Assembly: GCF_900113005.1 (NCBI RefSeq)
Contig: NZ_FONW01000002.1
Location: 372,001 to 436,000 of the forward strand
Source of the DNA: Sunxiuqinia elliptica
GTDB lineage: Bacteria; Bacteroidota; Bacteroidia; Bacteroidales; Prolixibacteraceae
Reading direction: 5' to 3'
Length of the DNA: 64,000 nt
This document shows, one piece after another, positions 8,774 to 16,116 of this stretch (positions are counted from its first letter, which is position 1; each line of letters opens with the position of its first letter). Under the pieces are notes generated by a model. That model made no database searches, had not been told where the DNA came from, and worked only from the letters and a program-made list of their open reading frames with translations. The translations under genes and the position numbers were made by a program.

Positions 8774-10054
8774 CTAATTGCGTTGGATCGTTACTTTTAT
8801 GATCTGATCCACATCAGGATACATGAAACCATCGTCGACCAGTCGGACATTACCTCCTTCAACAGTGTCATCAGCGGATTGGGCTCCGGGATACTCGTTG
8901 ACTTCGGTACCGGCGTCCCAAAGCATGAATAGCTTGGTGATATCTTTGTCAACAGGCGAGAAGGATAGCTTAATGCCATCGTCGTCAGGGGCAAAGAAGA
9001 TGTCGTTTGATGCCCCAAGCATAAAGGCCAGGCTAAGTTGTTTGCCCACTTGGCCTTCGAACGAGAACATGTATTTGTCACCGGGGAAAAGCGGACCAGC
9101 TTCGGTGCTTCCCTCGGGCATGTTGGCCACGCCAACGGTATAACCAGCATTGGTGAGTGACTCGGCCAATGTTGCTGGGTTTCCGGTTTCAGCCAAGGTT
9201 TCCAGTCCCATGCCATAGTCAGGCTGTCCGTCCATAAAGACCGGCATCTCGGTTTTGTCGTGCAATACCCAAAGAACAGGTGCTACGGGTGATACATAGC
9301 CCGTGTTCATCGCAAGGTAATCAGCCAAAGGCATGAAATTGCCATCTTCGGCTACGTGTTCCAAGCCATGTCCGTAATTCATCATTCCTTCGTGAAACAA
9401 GGCATAAGCTTGTGCATGAACGCCCCAAACAACGGGTGAAATACCGGTGGAGCTTTCGCTTAGGTTGTCAATGGTCACGGTAAACATATTGCTTTCGCCA
9501 TCGTAGTCCAACATCACTTTCAGGTTGGCACTCACGGCCGGGTAGGAATAACCATCATCGACTTCGGTGATGTTGCGAACGGTGCCGTTTTCGTCGGGAC
9601 CGGTGTTGGGGGCTGGTTGTTGTGGACCGGTGTTTGGGCCTACGCCAGGCTCTTCGTTAATCTCAGTTCCGGCATCCCACAGCTGAATCCAATCGGTGAT
9701 ATCGCCTGTTGTTGGCGTATCGCCATCGTAAAGTGGAATTCCTTCGCCTGATGGTCCGTAAAATAAGTCGTTGGATGCGCCATACATGGTGGCAAACGAT
9801 AAGCGGTGGTTTTTACCTGCATAAAATGAGAAGGTGTACGATTGGCCGGGATGAGCAGGTCCTGCTTCCGAAGTGCCTTCGGGCATGGTAGCTGCTCCCG
9901 ACTGAAAGAAGTCGTAGGGCATGGAGACATTTTCAACGGTTACGGTGTACATTCCCGTGGGCGGAGCGACTGCTCCAGGGTGGTCTTTGTCTAAACATTG
10001 GGTAAAAGTTGCTGCTAAGAACAACATAATCAAAGATAAGCGCATAACTTTCAT
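8774..10054 (-). CDS. Spondin-domain lipoprotein, one and a half Spondin_N units
   Basis: A 426-residue predicted lipoprotein; the signal peptide ends in a lipobox-like FTQC (Cys about 20). The body resembles the Spondin_N family: residues 35-190 hold one C-terminal-type half (MPEGTSEAGP, MYGASNDLF, LWDAGTEINEEPG) and residues 195-426 a full unit with an FHEGMMNYGHGLE stretch and a second MPEGSTEAGP...LGASNDIFF...LWDAGTEVNE series. It is unusually rich in methionine (21 of 426), many at the conserved motif positions. A triple TCACA-type repeat shared with msrAB and the response-regulator gene lies 50-76 bases upstream, suggesting co-regulation (inference). The molecular function of bacterial spondin proteins is not known to me. 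Confidence 0.85.
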   Translation of the reverse strand: MKVMRLSLIMLFLAATFTQCLDKDHPGAVAPPTGMYTVTVENVSMPYDFFQSGAATMPEGTSEAGPAHPGQSYTFSFYAGKNHRLSFATMYGASNDLFYGPSGEGIPLYDGDTPTTGDITDWIQLWDAGTEINEEPGVGPNTGPQQPAPNTGPDENGTVRNITEVDDGYSYPAVSANLKVMLDYDGESNMFTVTIDNLSESSTGISPVVWGVHAQAYALFHEGMMNYGHGLEHVAEDGNFMPLADYLAMNTGYVSPVAPVLWVLHDKTEMPVFMDGQPDYGMGLETLAETGNPATLAESLTNAGYTVGVANMPEGSTEAGPLFPGDKYMFSFEGQVGKQLSLAFMLGASNDIFFAPDDDGIKLSFSPVDKDITKLFMLWDAGTEVNEYPGAQSADDTVEGGNVRLVDDGFMYPDVDQIIKVTIQRN

Positions 10055-10084
10055 AGCAATAAATTTTTAAGAATTAATGTATCA

Positions 10085-10130
10085 GCAAGTTCCGCTTAAA
10101 GTATCACAGGAGGGTCACAACAAATTCAAA
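10085..10130 (-). promoter_or_regulatory. Proposed response-regulator box C and -7 region of the spondin gene
   Basis: On the plus strand TCACA at 10104-10108, TCACA at 10115-10119 and TCAAA at 10126-10130 repeat with an exact 11-bp period. On the coding strand this reads TTTGA-N6-TGTGA-N6-TGTGA, then 11 bases, then GAACTTGC (10085-10092) where the -7 element would sit. The same layout is found upstream of msrAB and of the response-regulator gene. Confidence 0.7.
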
Positions 10131-10150
10131 CTTTTATAACGATTTTGTGG

Positions 10151-10211
10151 CGGAGGAGAAGGAATAGGACAGGCAAAGGCAAAGGCGGAGGCTAAGGTAC
10201 AGGTTGAGGAT
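10151..10211 (+). repeat. Purine-rich degenerate hexamer tract (right copy)
   Basis: A run of degenerate AAGGCN hexamers (AGGCAAAGGCAAAGGCGG and on) resembling the reverse complement of 8598-8642. Together they flank the spondin gene as imperfect inverted copies. The rest of the 379-base gap up to 10433 holds box C, an AT-rich stretch with TCTGAAAATCT (10255-10265) and the msrAB terminator; I see no gene in it. Confidence 0.45.
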
Positions 10212-10360
10212 CAGTTGTTCTAATTTAAGGTGTTACAAATGTTTGATAGTCTGATATCTGAAAATCTAATGATCTATTAATAGTGAGATGAAGGGGGTAT
10301 TAGCTGTGTTGTCGGTGTTGGGCTTTGGAATAACTATTTATTGACATTCAATTAGTCATG

Positions 10361-10387
10361 AAAAAAGCCAGGGAGTTGTCCCTGGCT
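10361..10387 (-). terminator. Rho-independent terminator of msrAB
   Basis: Nine-base-pair stem AGCCAGGGA (10366-10374) / TCCCTGGCT (10379-10387) with a four-base loop. On the minus strand it is followed by six T residues. It lies 46 bases after the msrAB stop codon. Confidence 0.85.
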
Positions 10388-10433
10388 TCGTTGCTTCTGG
10401 CCCGCAGGGGGCCTTATCGTTGCGCCTTCCTCT

Positions 10434-11375
10434 TTAAAACCGATTTACGCGCTGGTGGCAATAGGGCGTTCCTCCCTTTTTGACGTAATAGTCTTGGTGG
10501 TAGCCTTCAGCTTTCCAGAACGTGGCTGCCGGTGCTACCTGGGTGGTTACCTTGTAGCCTTTGCCTTTCAAGAGCTGGATCAGCCCCTCGACAATTTTTT
10601 TCTGCTCTTCGGTTCGGTAAAAAACGGCCGATCGGTATTGCTCGCCAATGTCTGGCCCTTGCCGGTTGAGCTGTGTCGGATCATGGATCTCAAAAAACAA
10701 GCGGGTCAGTTCTTCATACGAAGTTTCTGACGGCCTGAAAATAACGCGAACCGTTTCGGCGTGCCCGGTTTTGTGGTGGCTCACATCCTGGTACGAAGGA
10801 TTTTTCTTGCTACCTCCCATGTAGCCCGACTCCACTGAAATGACTCCTGGTGCTTGCTCTAGGTAATATTCTACGCCCCAAAAGCAGCCACCGGCAAAGT
10901 AGGCTGTATCGGTTGAGGCAGTCGTGCCCGTTTTGGCTGGAATAAACTCCAGCGAAATGGAATTTACACAGTGGCGCGTGTTCTTGGCTGTAAATCCTTC
11001 ATTGAGGAATACATGCCCCAGGTGGGCCCCACAGGCGTTGCAGGTAATTTCGGTCCGCATGCCATCGGCATCGGGCGTCCGTTTCACTGCACCCGGAATT
11101 TCATCGTCGAAGCTCGGCCAGCCACAGCCTGCATCAAACTTGTTAGTTGAATGGTACAACTCAGCTCCACAGCGTTTACATACGTAGGTTCCTTCCTCAA
11201 AAAACTGATCGTACTTCCCGGTAAAAGGGCGTTCGGTGCCTTTATGCACGATAACATGTTCTTCCTGCGGCGTTAGTGCGCGAAATTGGCTGTTCATTTT
11301 TTGTTGCTTATTGTTTTGAGCGCAGCCAGCCAGTGTCCAGCTACCCATCAGAATAATAAAGATTGTCCGTTTCAT
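10434..11375 (-). CDS. msrAB: Fused peptide methionine sulfoxide reductase MsrB-MsrA, predicted lipoprotein
   Basis: Reduces both R- and S-methionine sulfoxide in proteins, here probably in the periplasm because the 313-residue product starts with a lipoprotein signal (LAGC, C18). The MsrB domain comes first: zinc cysteines in CKRC (C66, C69) and CNAC (C112, C115) and the catalytic RHCVNS (C136). The MsrA domain follows with GGCFWG (C164). The B-then-A order differs from the A-then-B order of Neisseria PilB. The start is ATG 11375, which has a strong AAAGGAGA Shine-Dalgarno, unusual in this phylum; an ATG eight codons upstream is less likely. It is downstream of the histidine kinase gene but has its own box and promoter-like element, so it may be both co-transcribed and independently induced. 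Confidence 0.95.
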   Translation of the reverse strand: MKRTIFIILMGSWTLAGCAQNNKQQKMNSQFRALTPQEEHVIVHKGTERPFTGKYDQFFEEGTYVCKRCGAELYHSTNKFDAGCGWPSFDDEIPGAVKRTPDADGMRTEITCNACGAHLGHVFLNEGFTAKNTRHCVNSISLEFIPAKTGTTASTDTAYFAGGCFWGVEYYLEQAPGVISVESGYMGGSKKNPSYQDVSHHKTGHAETVRVIFRPSETSYEELTRLFFEIHDPTQLNRQGPDIGEQYRSAVFYRTEEQKKIVEGLIQLLKGKGYKVTTQVAPAATFWKAEGYHQDYYVKKGGTPYCHQRVNRF

Positions 11376-11460
11376 CACTTGTCTCCTTTCTACTAGCATT
11401 AAATAAGCTTTCTGGTCTTTTTTTCGCTTCGGTTTGTTGCGGCGACCAATTACTCTGTAA

Positions 11461-11506
11461 CAAAGTTGGGAGCATTAAGTCACAGGAACATCACAAAGCC
11501 TTCAAA
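11461..11506 (-). promoter_or_regulatory. Proposed response-regulator box B and -7 region of msrAB
   Basis: On the plus strand TCACA at 11480-11484, TCACA at 11491-11495 and TCAAA at 11502-11506 repeat with an exact 11-bp period. On the coding strand CAACTTTG (11461-11468) sits 11 bases downstream and matches seven of eight -7 positions. A further block, CTTTTATAACGATT, is shared with box C. The block ends at the histidine kinase stop codon (11519-11521). Confidence 0.75.
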
Positions 11507-11518
11507 CTTTTATAACGA

Positions 11519-12997
11519 TTAAGCTCTGTTGGCAATGGGTAAATCAAAGCTGAAGGTGGTTCCTTTTCCCAACTGGCTATACACACGGATGGAAGATTGG
11601 TGCAGTTCGATGATTTTCTTCACGATGGCCAGCCCCAAGCCTGTGCTTTGCCGGTCTTCGCGCCCTTTGTAGTAACGTTGAAAGACGTGTTCCAAATCTT
11701 CCTGCTTAATTCCCTGTCCTGAGTCAGCGACGCGCACCTCAACGGTTTGGGGATTTTTGGTATCAATTTCAATATTGATGGTGTCGCCTTCTCGGCAATA
11801 TTTTACGGCATTGTCGATGAGGTTTTGCAAAACCCGGTCAATCATCGAAATGTCGGCTTCCACCAAAGGCACTTCTTTGGCAATGACGGTATTAACGCTG
11901 ATGCCTTTCTTTTGAGAGATGATCCGGTATTTGTTGGCAATATCGTAAACGAGCTCAGCAATGGAGAAAGGCTCCGGCTGCGGTTTTACCTGGTGGGCTT
12001 CCAATTTCGACAATTCAAATAAATCTTCAACTAACTTTTTAAGTCGCCCACAACTTTTGTAAATCACCTCCAGGTATTTCTCCTGTTCCTGGGGCTGAAT
12101 GGTCTCTTTTTTCAGCAGCAGGGTTTCAGCATATCCCTGGATCGAAGCTACCGGCGTCCGCAAGTCGTGGGATACATTACTGATCAGTTCGCGCCGTAAG
12201 TTATCCACCCCTTTTAGTTCCTGAATGTTTTGCTCAATGGTGTCCGCCATTTCGTTAAAAACCAGGCCAATTCGGTCCAGTTCGCCTTCGTTCTTTACCT
12301 CAATTCGCTTGCTTAGGTTGCCTTCCCGAAAGGTGCTGATTCCCTCAATGATGGGGTTCAGCTTGCGGGTGATCATCCAAATGGCCCACAATCCTACCAA
12401 TGCCGAAATAATCAGGATGGTGATCACCGATCGAATAGACAGGCCGAGGATGTAACTTCCCAAAACGGCTTGGGATGCCGAAACATATTCCTGGCTGGCT
12501 AAAACAATGTAGATGTAGCCGGTGAGTTGGTCGCCATTGACGACCCGCGCTGCAGAAAAGGTTTTGTATTCGCCGGGATTTCGGGGATCATCGCCGTAAA
12601 TGATGCTGTGCTCGGGATCTGCCAAAAAGCTTTTCACCGGAGTCAGATTGACGTGTTCCAGTTGCACAACTTTATCGGGAGCCACATATTGCAGGATTTT
12701 TCCCTCGGGATTGAGCAGGTAAACTTCCACAATGGGGTTGATCACCATCATGGAGTGCATCAAATCTTTGACTCCTTCTTCGCTGATAATACCGTCCTTT
12801 ATAAACGGGTTGATCATGGCAATGGTGTTTTGCGCCAGCTCGCTGTTGAGGCGCTGGTTAACCTCAACGGAATAGCTGCGGGCTGACTCCACCGAAATGT
12901 AAAGGACGATGGCCGTAAACAGGAAAAGCACCAACAAAAAGATGGCGGAAACCTGCATGTACAGGCGATTGAATATTTTTGGTCTGGCAATTTGCAT
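11519..12997 (-). CDS. Membrane sensor histidine kinase
   Basis: A 492-residue inner-membrane sensor kinase. The first transmembrane helix spans about residues 15-35. A periplasmic sensing region of about 145 residues follows, with a PAS/Cache-like texture (VEVYLLNPEGKILQY, YIYIVLASQ). The second helix is at about 185-208, then HAMP, the HisKA phosphoacceptor in NVSHDLRTP (H277), and an HATPase domain with the N box NLIDNAVKYC, ADSGQGI and GLGLAIV. It lies 17 bases downstream of its response-regulator gene. From its neighbours I infer that it senses envelope or oxidative stress and controls msrAB and the spondin lipoprotein; the actual ligand is unknown. Confidence 0.92.
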   Translation of the reverse strand: MQIARPKIFNRLYMQVSAIFLLVLFLFTAIVLYISVESARSYSVEVNQRLNSELAQNTIAMINPFIKDGIISEEGVKDLMHSMMVINPIVEVYLLNPEGKILQYVAPDKVVQLEHVNLTPVKSFLADPEHSIIYGDDPRNPGEYKTFSAARVVNGDQLTGYIYIVLASQEYVSASQAVLGSYILGLSIRSVITILIISALVGLWAIWMITRKLNPIIEGISTFREGNLSKRIEVKNEGELDRIGLVFNEMADTIEQNIQELKGVDNLRRELISNVSHDLRTPVASIQGYAETLLLKKETIQPQEQEKYLEVIYKSCGRLKKLVEDLFELSKLEAHQVKPQPEPFSIAELVYDIANKYRIISQKKGISVNTVIAKEVPLVEADISMIDRVLQNLIDNAVKYCREGDTINIEIDTKNPQTVEVRVADSGQGIKQEDLEHVFQRYYKGREDRQSTGLGLAIVKKIIELHQSSIRVYSQLGKGTTFSFDLPIANRA

Positions 12998-13014
12998 CGG
13001 TTAAATTTTTAAGC

Positions 13015-13710
13015 TCAGGATTCCCTGAATTTATAGCCCACGCCCCAGGTGGTTAAAATGTATTCCGGCTTACTCATGTCCTTTTCCACCTTGGAACGTA
13101 GCCGGTTAATATGTGAGTTAACAGTGTGTTCAAAGCCCTCAAACTCGTATCCCCAAACCTGGTTGAGCAGCTGCATGCGGGAGTAGGTTTTCCCGGGATT
13201 TGAAGCGAGGTGAACCAAGAGGTCAAATTCTTTCGGTGATAGTTCAATCCGTTCGCCTGCAATTTCCACAATTCGCATTCCAACGTTGATGTACAGTTGG
13301 TCGTAGCGCAACTCCAATTCCTCTTGGTCTTTTGCAGCGGTGTGTTGCTCCGTTCGGCGTAAAACTGCTTTAATACGGGCCAGTAACTCGCGAATACCAA
13401 ATGGTTTGGAAATGTAGTCGTCAGCACCAATCTCTAGTCCAAGCACCTTGTCAATTTCTTCTGATTTGGAGGTAATCATCAACACAGGGGTGTTGTTCTT
13501 CTCCATGCGAAGACGTTTGCACACCTCAAAGCCATCCAGCAAGGGTAGGCGAATGTCGAGCAAGATAAACCGGTAATGGTTGTTTAAGGCTTTCATCAGT
13601 CCGTCCTGACCATCGTAGGCTTTGTCCACTTCCAGGGCCATATCAGCTAAATGAATCGCAATCAGTTCCGAAATATCTTTATCATCCTCTATAATTAAAG
13701 CTTTTTCCAT
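13015..13710 (-). CDS. OmpR/PhoB-family response regulator
   Basis: A 231-residue transcription factor: receiver domain (acidic pair E8-D10, phosphoacceptor D52 in LLDIRLP, MITSKS, and Lys in ISKPFG), followed by a winged-helix Trans_reg_C DNA-binding domain (ELSPKEFDLL, HTVNSHINRLRSKVE, TTWGVGYKF). The start is ATG 13710 (MEKALIIED); the upstream in-frame start at 13746 would add a non-homologous tail and overlap the promoter. It heads a minus-strand operon with the kinase. Three 11-bp-spaced direct repeats lie just upstream, which is the expected target geometry for this family, so autoregulation is likely (inference). Confidence 0.93.
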   Translation of the reverse strand: MEKALIIEDDKDISELIAIHLADMALEVDKAYDGQDGLMKALNNHYRFILLDIRLPLLDGFEVCKRLRMEKNNTPVLMITSKSEEIDKVLGLEIGADDYISKPFGIRELLARIKAVLRRTEQHTAAKDQEELELRYDQLYINVGMRIVEIAGERIELSPKEFDLLVHLASNPGKTYSRMQLLNQVWGYEFEGFEHTVNSHINRLRSKVEKDMSKPEYILTTWGVGYKFRES

Positions 13711-13734
13711 GAGTGTTTTTCTATGAAAACATTC

Positions 13735-13780
13735 GAAAGGTAGCATGTGTTTATCACAGAAGTATCACAAAGTCATTAAA
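13735..13780 (-). promoter_or_regulatory. Proposed autoregulatory box A and -7 region of the response-regulator operon
   Basis: On the plus strand TCACA at 13754-13758, TCACA at 13765-13769 and TTAAA at 13776-13780 repeat with an exact 11-bp period. On the coding strand TACCTTTC (13735-13742), a seven-of-eight match to TAnnTTTG, sits 11 bases downstream, the same spacing as in boxes B and C. Confidence 0.75.
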
Positions 13781-13853
13781 TTAGGTTCACAGTGCTTGTG
13801 GATAAGTTGGTTGTTGTGCTGAAAGGCCCAAGTGGTGGATTGTTTCGGGGGTA

Positions 13854-13884
13854 TTGTGAGTAGGGCACAAATCAGTTACATTTG
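13854..13884 (+). promoter_or_regulatory. Promoter of the 153-residue membrane protein gene
   Basis: TACATTTG (13877-13884) matches the Bacteroidota -7 consensus exactly and a TTG (13854-13856) lies 20 bases upstream, a normal -33 spacing. The start codon is 23 bases downstream. Confidence 0.6.
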
Positions 13885-13907
13885 AACCAATATTCAAAAA
13901 AAAAATC

Positions 13908-14369
13908 ATGTCATCCAATACACCCACCATTCGTCAGGAGCTGAAGTCGCTTCGGACTATTTATGGAGCATTAATTGTCGGAGTTGTTCTTTTTGCTTTG
14001 ATTGCAATTGCTCTAACCTTAAATGGAGGAGTCAAACAGGAGGATCCTGGGTTTGCGCAAATATTGCTAATTGTTGCAACCCTTACGGCCTTGGTTAATA
14101 TTCCTATGGGGCTTTCATTGTTTAAGCGCCGAACGGCTACAATTAGCGATGAACCTTTGAAAAATAAGATTGAAATTTACCGTTCTGCAATGATCATTCG
14201 CACAGCAATCTTAGAAGGGAATGGCTTCTTTTTTATTGTTTGCTATATCCTAACTGGAGCTACTGTCTTTTTGATCGAGTTGCTTGCTATTATCGTGCTG
14301 ATGATCTATTTCTTTCCAACATCAAGTCGTTTGTCCAAAGAGATGCAGCATGACCTCCGGGAATTGTAG
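13908..14369 (+). CDS. Small multi-spanning membrane protein of unknown function
   Basis: A 153-residue protein I do not recognise. It has a short soluble N terminus and four hydrophobic segments: about residues 20-40 (IVGVVLFALIAIALTL), 52-72 (ILLIVATLTALVNIPMG), 100-120 and 123-143 (FLIELLAIIVLMIYFF), with basic loops between them. It probably sits in the inner membrane. It is transcribed divergently from the response-regulator operon across a 197-base gap and has its own good promoter. It converges on the end of the DUF4249/TonB operon, leaving 52 bases between stop codons. The exact start is well supported because the frame opens right after an A-rich leader. Confidence 0.7.
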   Translation: MSSNTPTIRQELKSLRTIYGALIVGVVLFALIAIALTLNGGVKQEDPGFAQILLIVATLTALVNIPMGLSLFKRRTATISDEPLKNKIEIYRSAMIIRTAILEGNGFFFIVCYILTGATVFLIELLAIIVLMIYFFPTSSRLSKEMQHDLREL

Positions 14370-14421
14370 GGAAGTGATTTCTTTTATTTCTACCAGAAAA
14401 CTTTAGCGTTTACAAGTTCAC

Positions 14422-16116
14422 TTATTGAATTTGAATTTCGTGACTGGCCTGCCAGGTTTTACCATTCTGATTAATTCCTTGCAGGATGATGAGGTAAGTC
14501 CCGGTATTGTCTCCTGTATGAAATGAGAAGGAGCCAGTTCCTTGTTTATCTGTGGTTAACTCAGAAGACCAGAACAAGCAGTTTCGGAGGTCAGGGATAC
14601 GTTCACCTGGAAGTTCAGGCTGAAATGTAGCTTGAGTCTCAGCAAGTAACTTGTAGGAAATAAATCGCCCGGCTGAAGGTAAATCGAGTCCGGCCAAATC
14701 ACCTTTGCGGGAAAAGAAACTGATAATTCCTCCGTAAGTGATGTCGCCGCGGATATAAGGCTGGCTGATGACTTCCATCTTTTTGAGTCTTTTAGGATCC
14801 AGAGCTAGTATTTTTTCGGTATCGAAAACAGAGACCATGTCAATGAGCACCAATGGTGAGTAAATTGAGAGTTCAGGATCGGCTCCAGTTACGGCTAAGG
14901 TTTTTCGAGTGTGATTTTTCTTGACCCTTACTCGAGGGACCAACTCATGCAGGTACTCTTCAACAGAGGGCAGCTCGATGTAGGCATCAAAATCAAGCGA
15001 GAAGTCAGGAGTTCCATAAAAGGCTGCTTCCTTTTGATGCTTTTGAGCCTGCTTTTGAGCTTGCTGTTCCTGGTAGAGCTGGTGTACTTGGCTGGTGAAA
15101 CTTAGCGTTTCGTATAGCTCCCTGTATTTCGGCGAAAAATCGATAGGCACAAAAGGGAGAGTCGTAAGTCGAGTTTCAAAATCGTTGTCAACTAAAATAA
15201 GCGGATGAACTCCTTCTTCTTTTCCTTTTGAGGAAATAAATAACTCATAGTTGCCTTTTAGATTGCCCAAGTCAAAAAAGAATCGACCATTTTCATTGGT
15301 TAGTAGGTTTAGGTTCTCCGGATTATCCTTGAAAACAGTCAGCCCCACTAAGGTATAGGGTAAAGGCAACGAGTCGGTTTCATTAACCACTGTCCCTGAT
15401 ACAGATACTCCCCGGGTTTCAGGAATGAATTCGGAAGTGGTGGCGTTGTTCGTTGTGTTTATTACAGAGGCTGCTTGTGATTGTTCAGTCCCTTTGCGGA
15501 CGACAGTTGCAAGGACTGGGCCTTGCTGATAGTTAGGTTCGGCAATGGTATAGCCAACGGTAACTTGTTCTCGCTGAATATAGTTTTGTTTAGTTGTTTC
15601 AATTTCAACCCCAGGAGTATACTTTGGGGAAGAATGATTTTTATTCTGGAGACTTTGCTGTCCATTGGATTCAAGTAGTTCTTGACGAAATGGATTAATG
15701 ATGCTGACCATTTTGTAGTCCTGAAGCTGAGATGGAAAATTGCGCATCCATCGGGTATAGGCTCTTAAATAGTAGTTACCCGTAAGCACCCACCGTGGAA
15801 GTTTTATCTTTCCAGATGCTTTTCGAGAATAGTTCAACTTTTGCTGCTCAATAATTTCGCCATCGGGAGTGAGTAGATCGATGTATACGACTTGACTCCA
15901 GTCATTTCGCTGCATTGGCCTAGCCGAGTTGTTATAAATAGAGAATAAGATTGATTCTTCAGCACAATAGATTTGTCGGTCAGTTGTTAGCCATATTTGT
16001 TCTATCAGCTTTTGCTTTTTTACTTCAGGTAAGTCTGTCTGAGCCATCAGGTTTTTCTCAACAAAGAGAAACGTGATTAAAATGGCTAAATAGTATGCAA
16101 TTTGTTTTGTGTTCAT
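14422..16116 (-). CDS. Secreted macroglobulin/plug-like protein of a TonB receptor operon
   Basis: A 564-residue exported protein (signal peptide to about residue 25). Residues 35-140 resemble an MG2 macroglobulin domain (TTDRQIYCAEESILF, GNYYLRAYTRWM). Residues 240-310 look like a CarboxypepD_reg beta-sandwich (VSVSGTVVNE, NENGRFFFDLG). Residues 380-490 resemble the TonB-receptor plug (SPLVLIDMV, KKMEVISQPYIRGDITYGG), but no beta-barrel follows. It ends with a short beta-rich domain. Its ATG overlaps the DUF4249 stop (ATGA), so the two are translationally coupled, and it is last in the operon. Possibly a periplasmic or surface partner of the receptor; no function is established. Confidence 0.75.
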   Translation of the reverse strand: MNTKQIAYYLAILITFLFVEKNLMAQTDLPEVKKQKLIEQIWLTTDRQIYCAEESILFSIYNNSARPMQRNDWSQVVYIDLLTPDGEIIEQQKLNYSRKASGKIKLPRWVLTGNYYLRAYTRWMRNFPSQLQDYKMVSIINPFRQELLESNGQQSLQNKNHSSPKYTPGVEIETTKQNYIQREQVTVGYTIAEPNYQQGPVLATVVRKGTEQSQAASVINTTNNATTSEFIPETRGVSVSGTVVNETDSLPLPYTLVGLTVFKDNPENLNLLTNENGRFFFDLGNLKGNYELFISSKGKEEGVHPLILVDNDFETRLTTLPFVPIDFSPKYRELYETLSFTSQVHQLYQEQQAQKQAQKHQKEAAFYGTPDFSLDFDAYIELPSVEEYLHELVPRVRVKKNHTRKTLAVTGADPELSIYSPLVLIDMVSVFDTEKILALDPKRLKKMEVISQPYIRGDITYGGIISFFSRKGDLAGLDLPSAGRFISYKLLAETQATFQPELPGERIPDLRNCLFWSSELTTDKQGTGSFSFHTGDNTGTYLIILQGINQNGKTWQASHEIQIQ

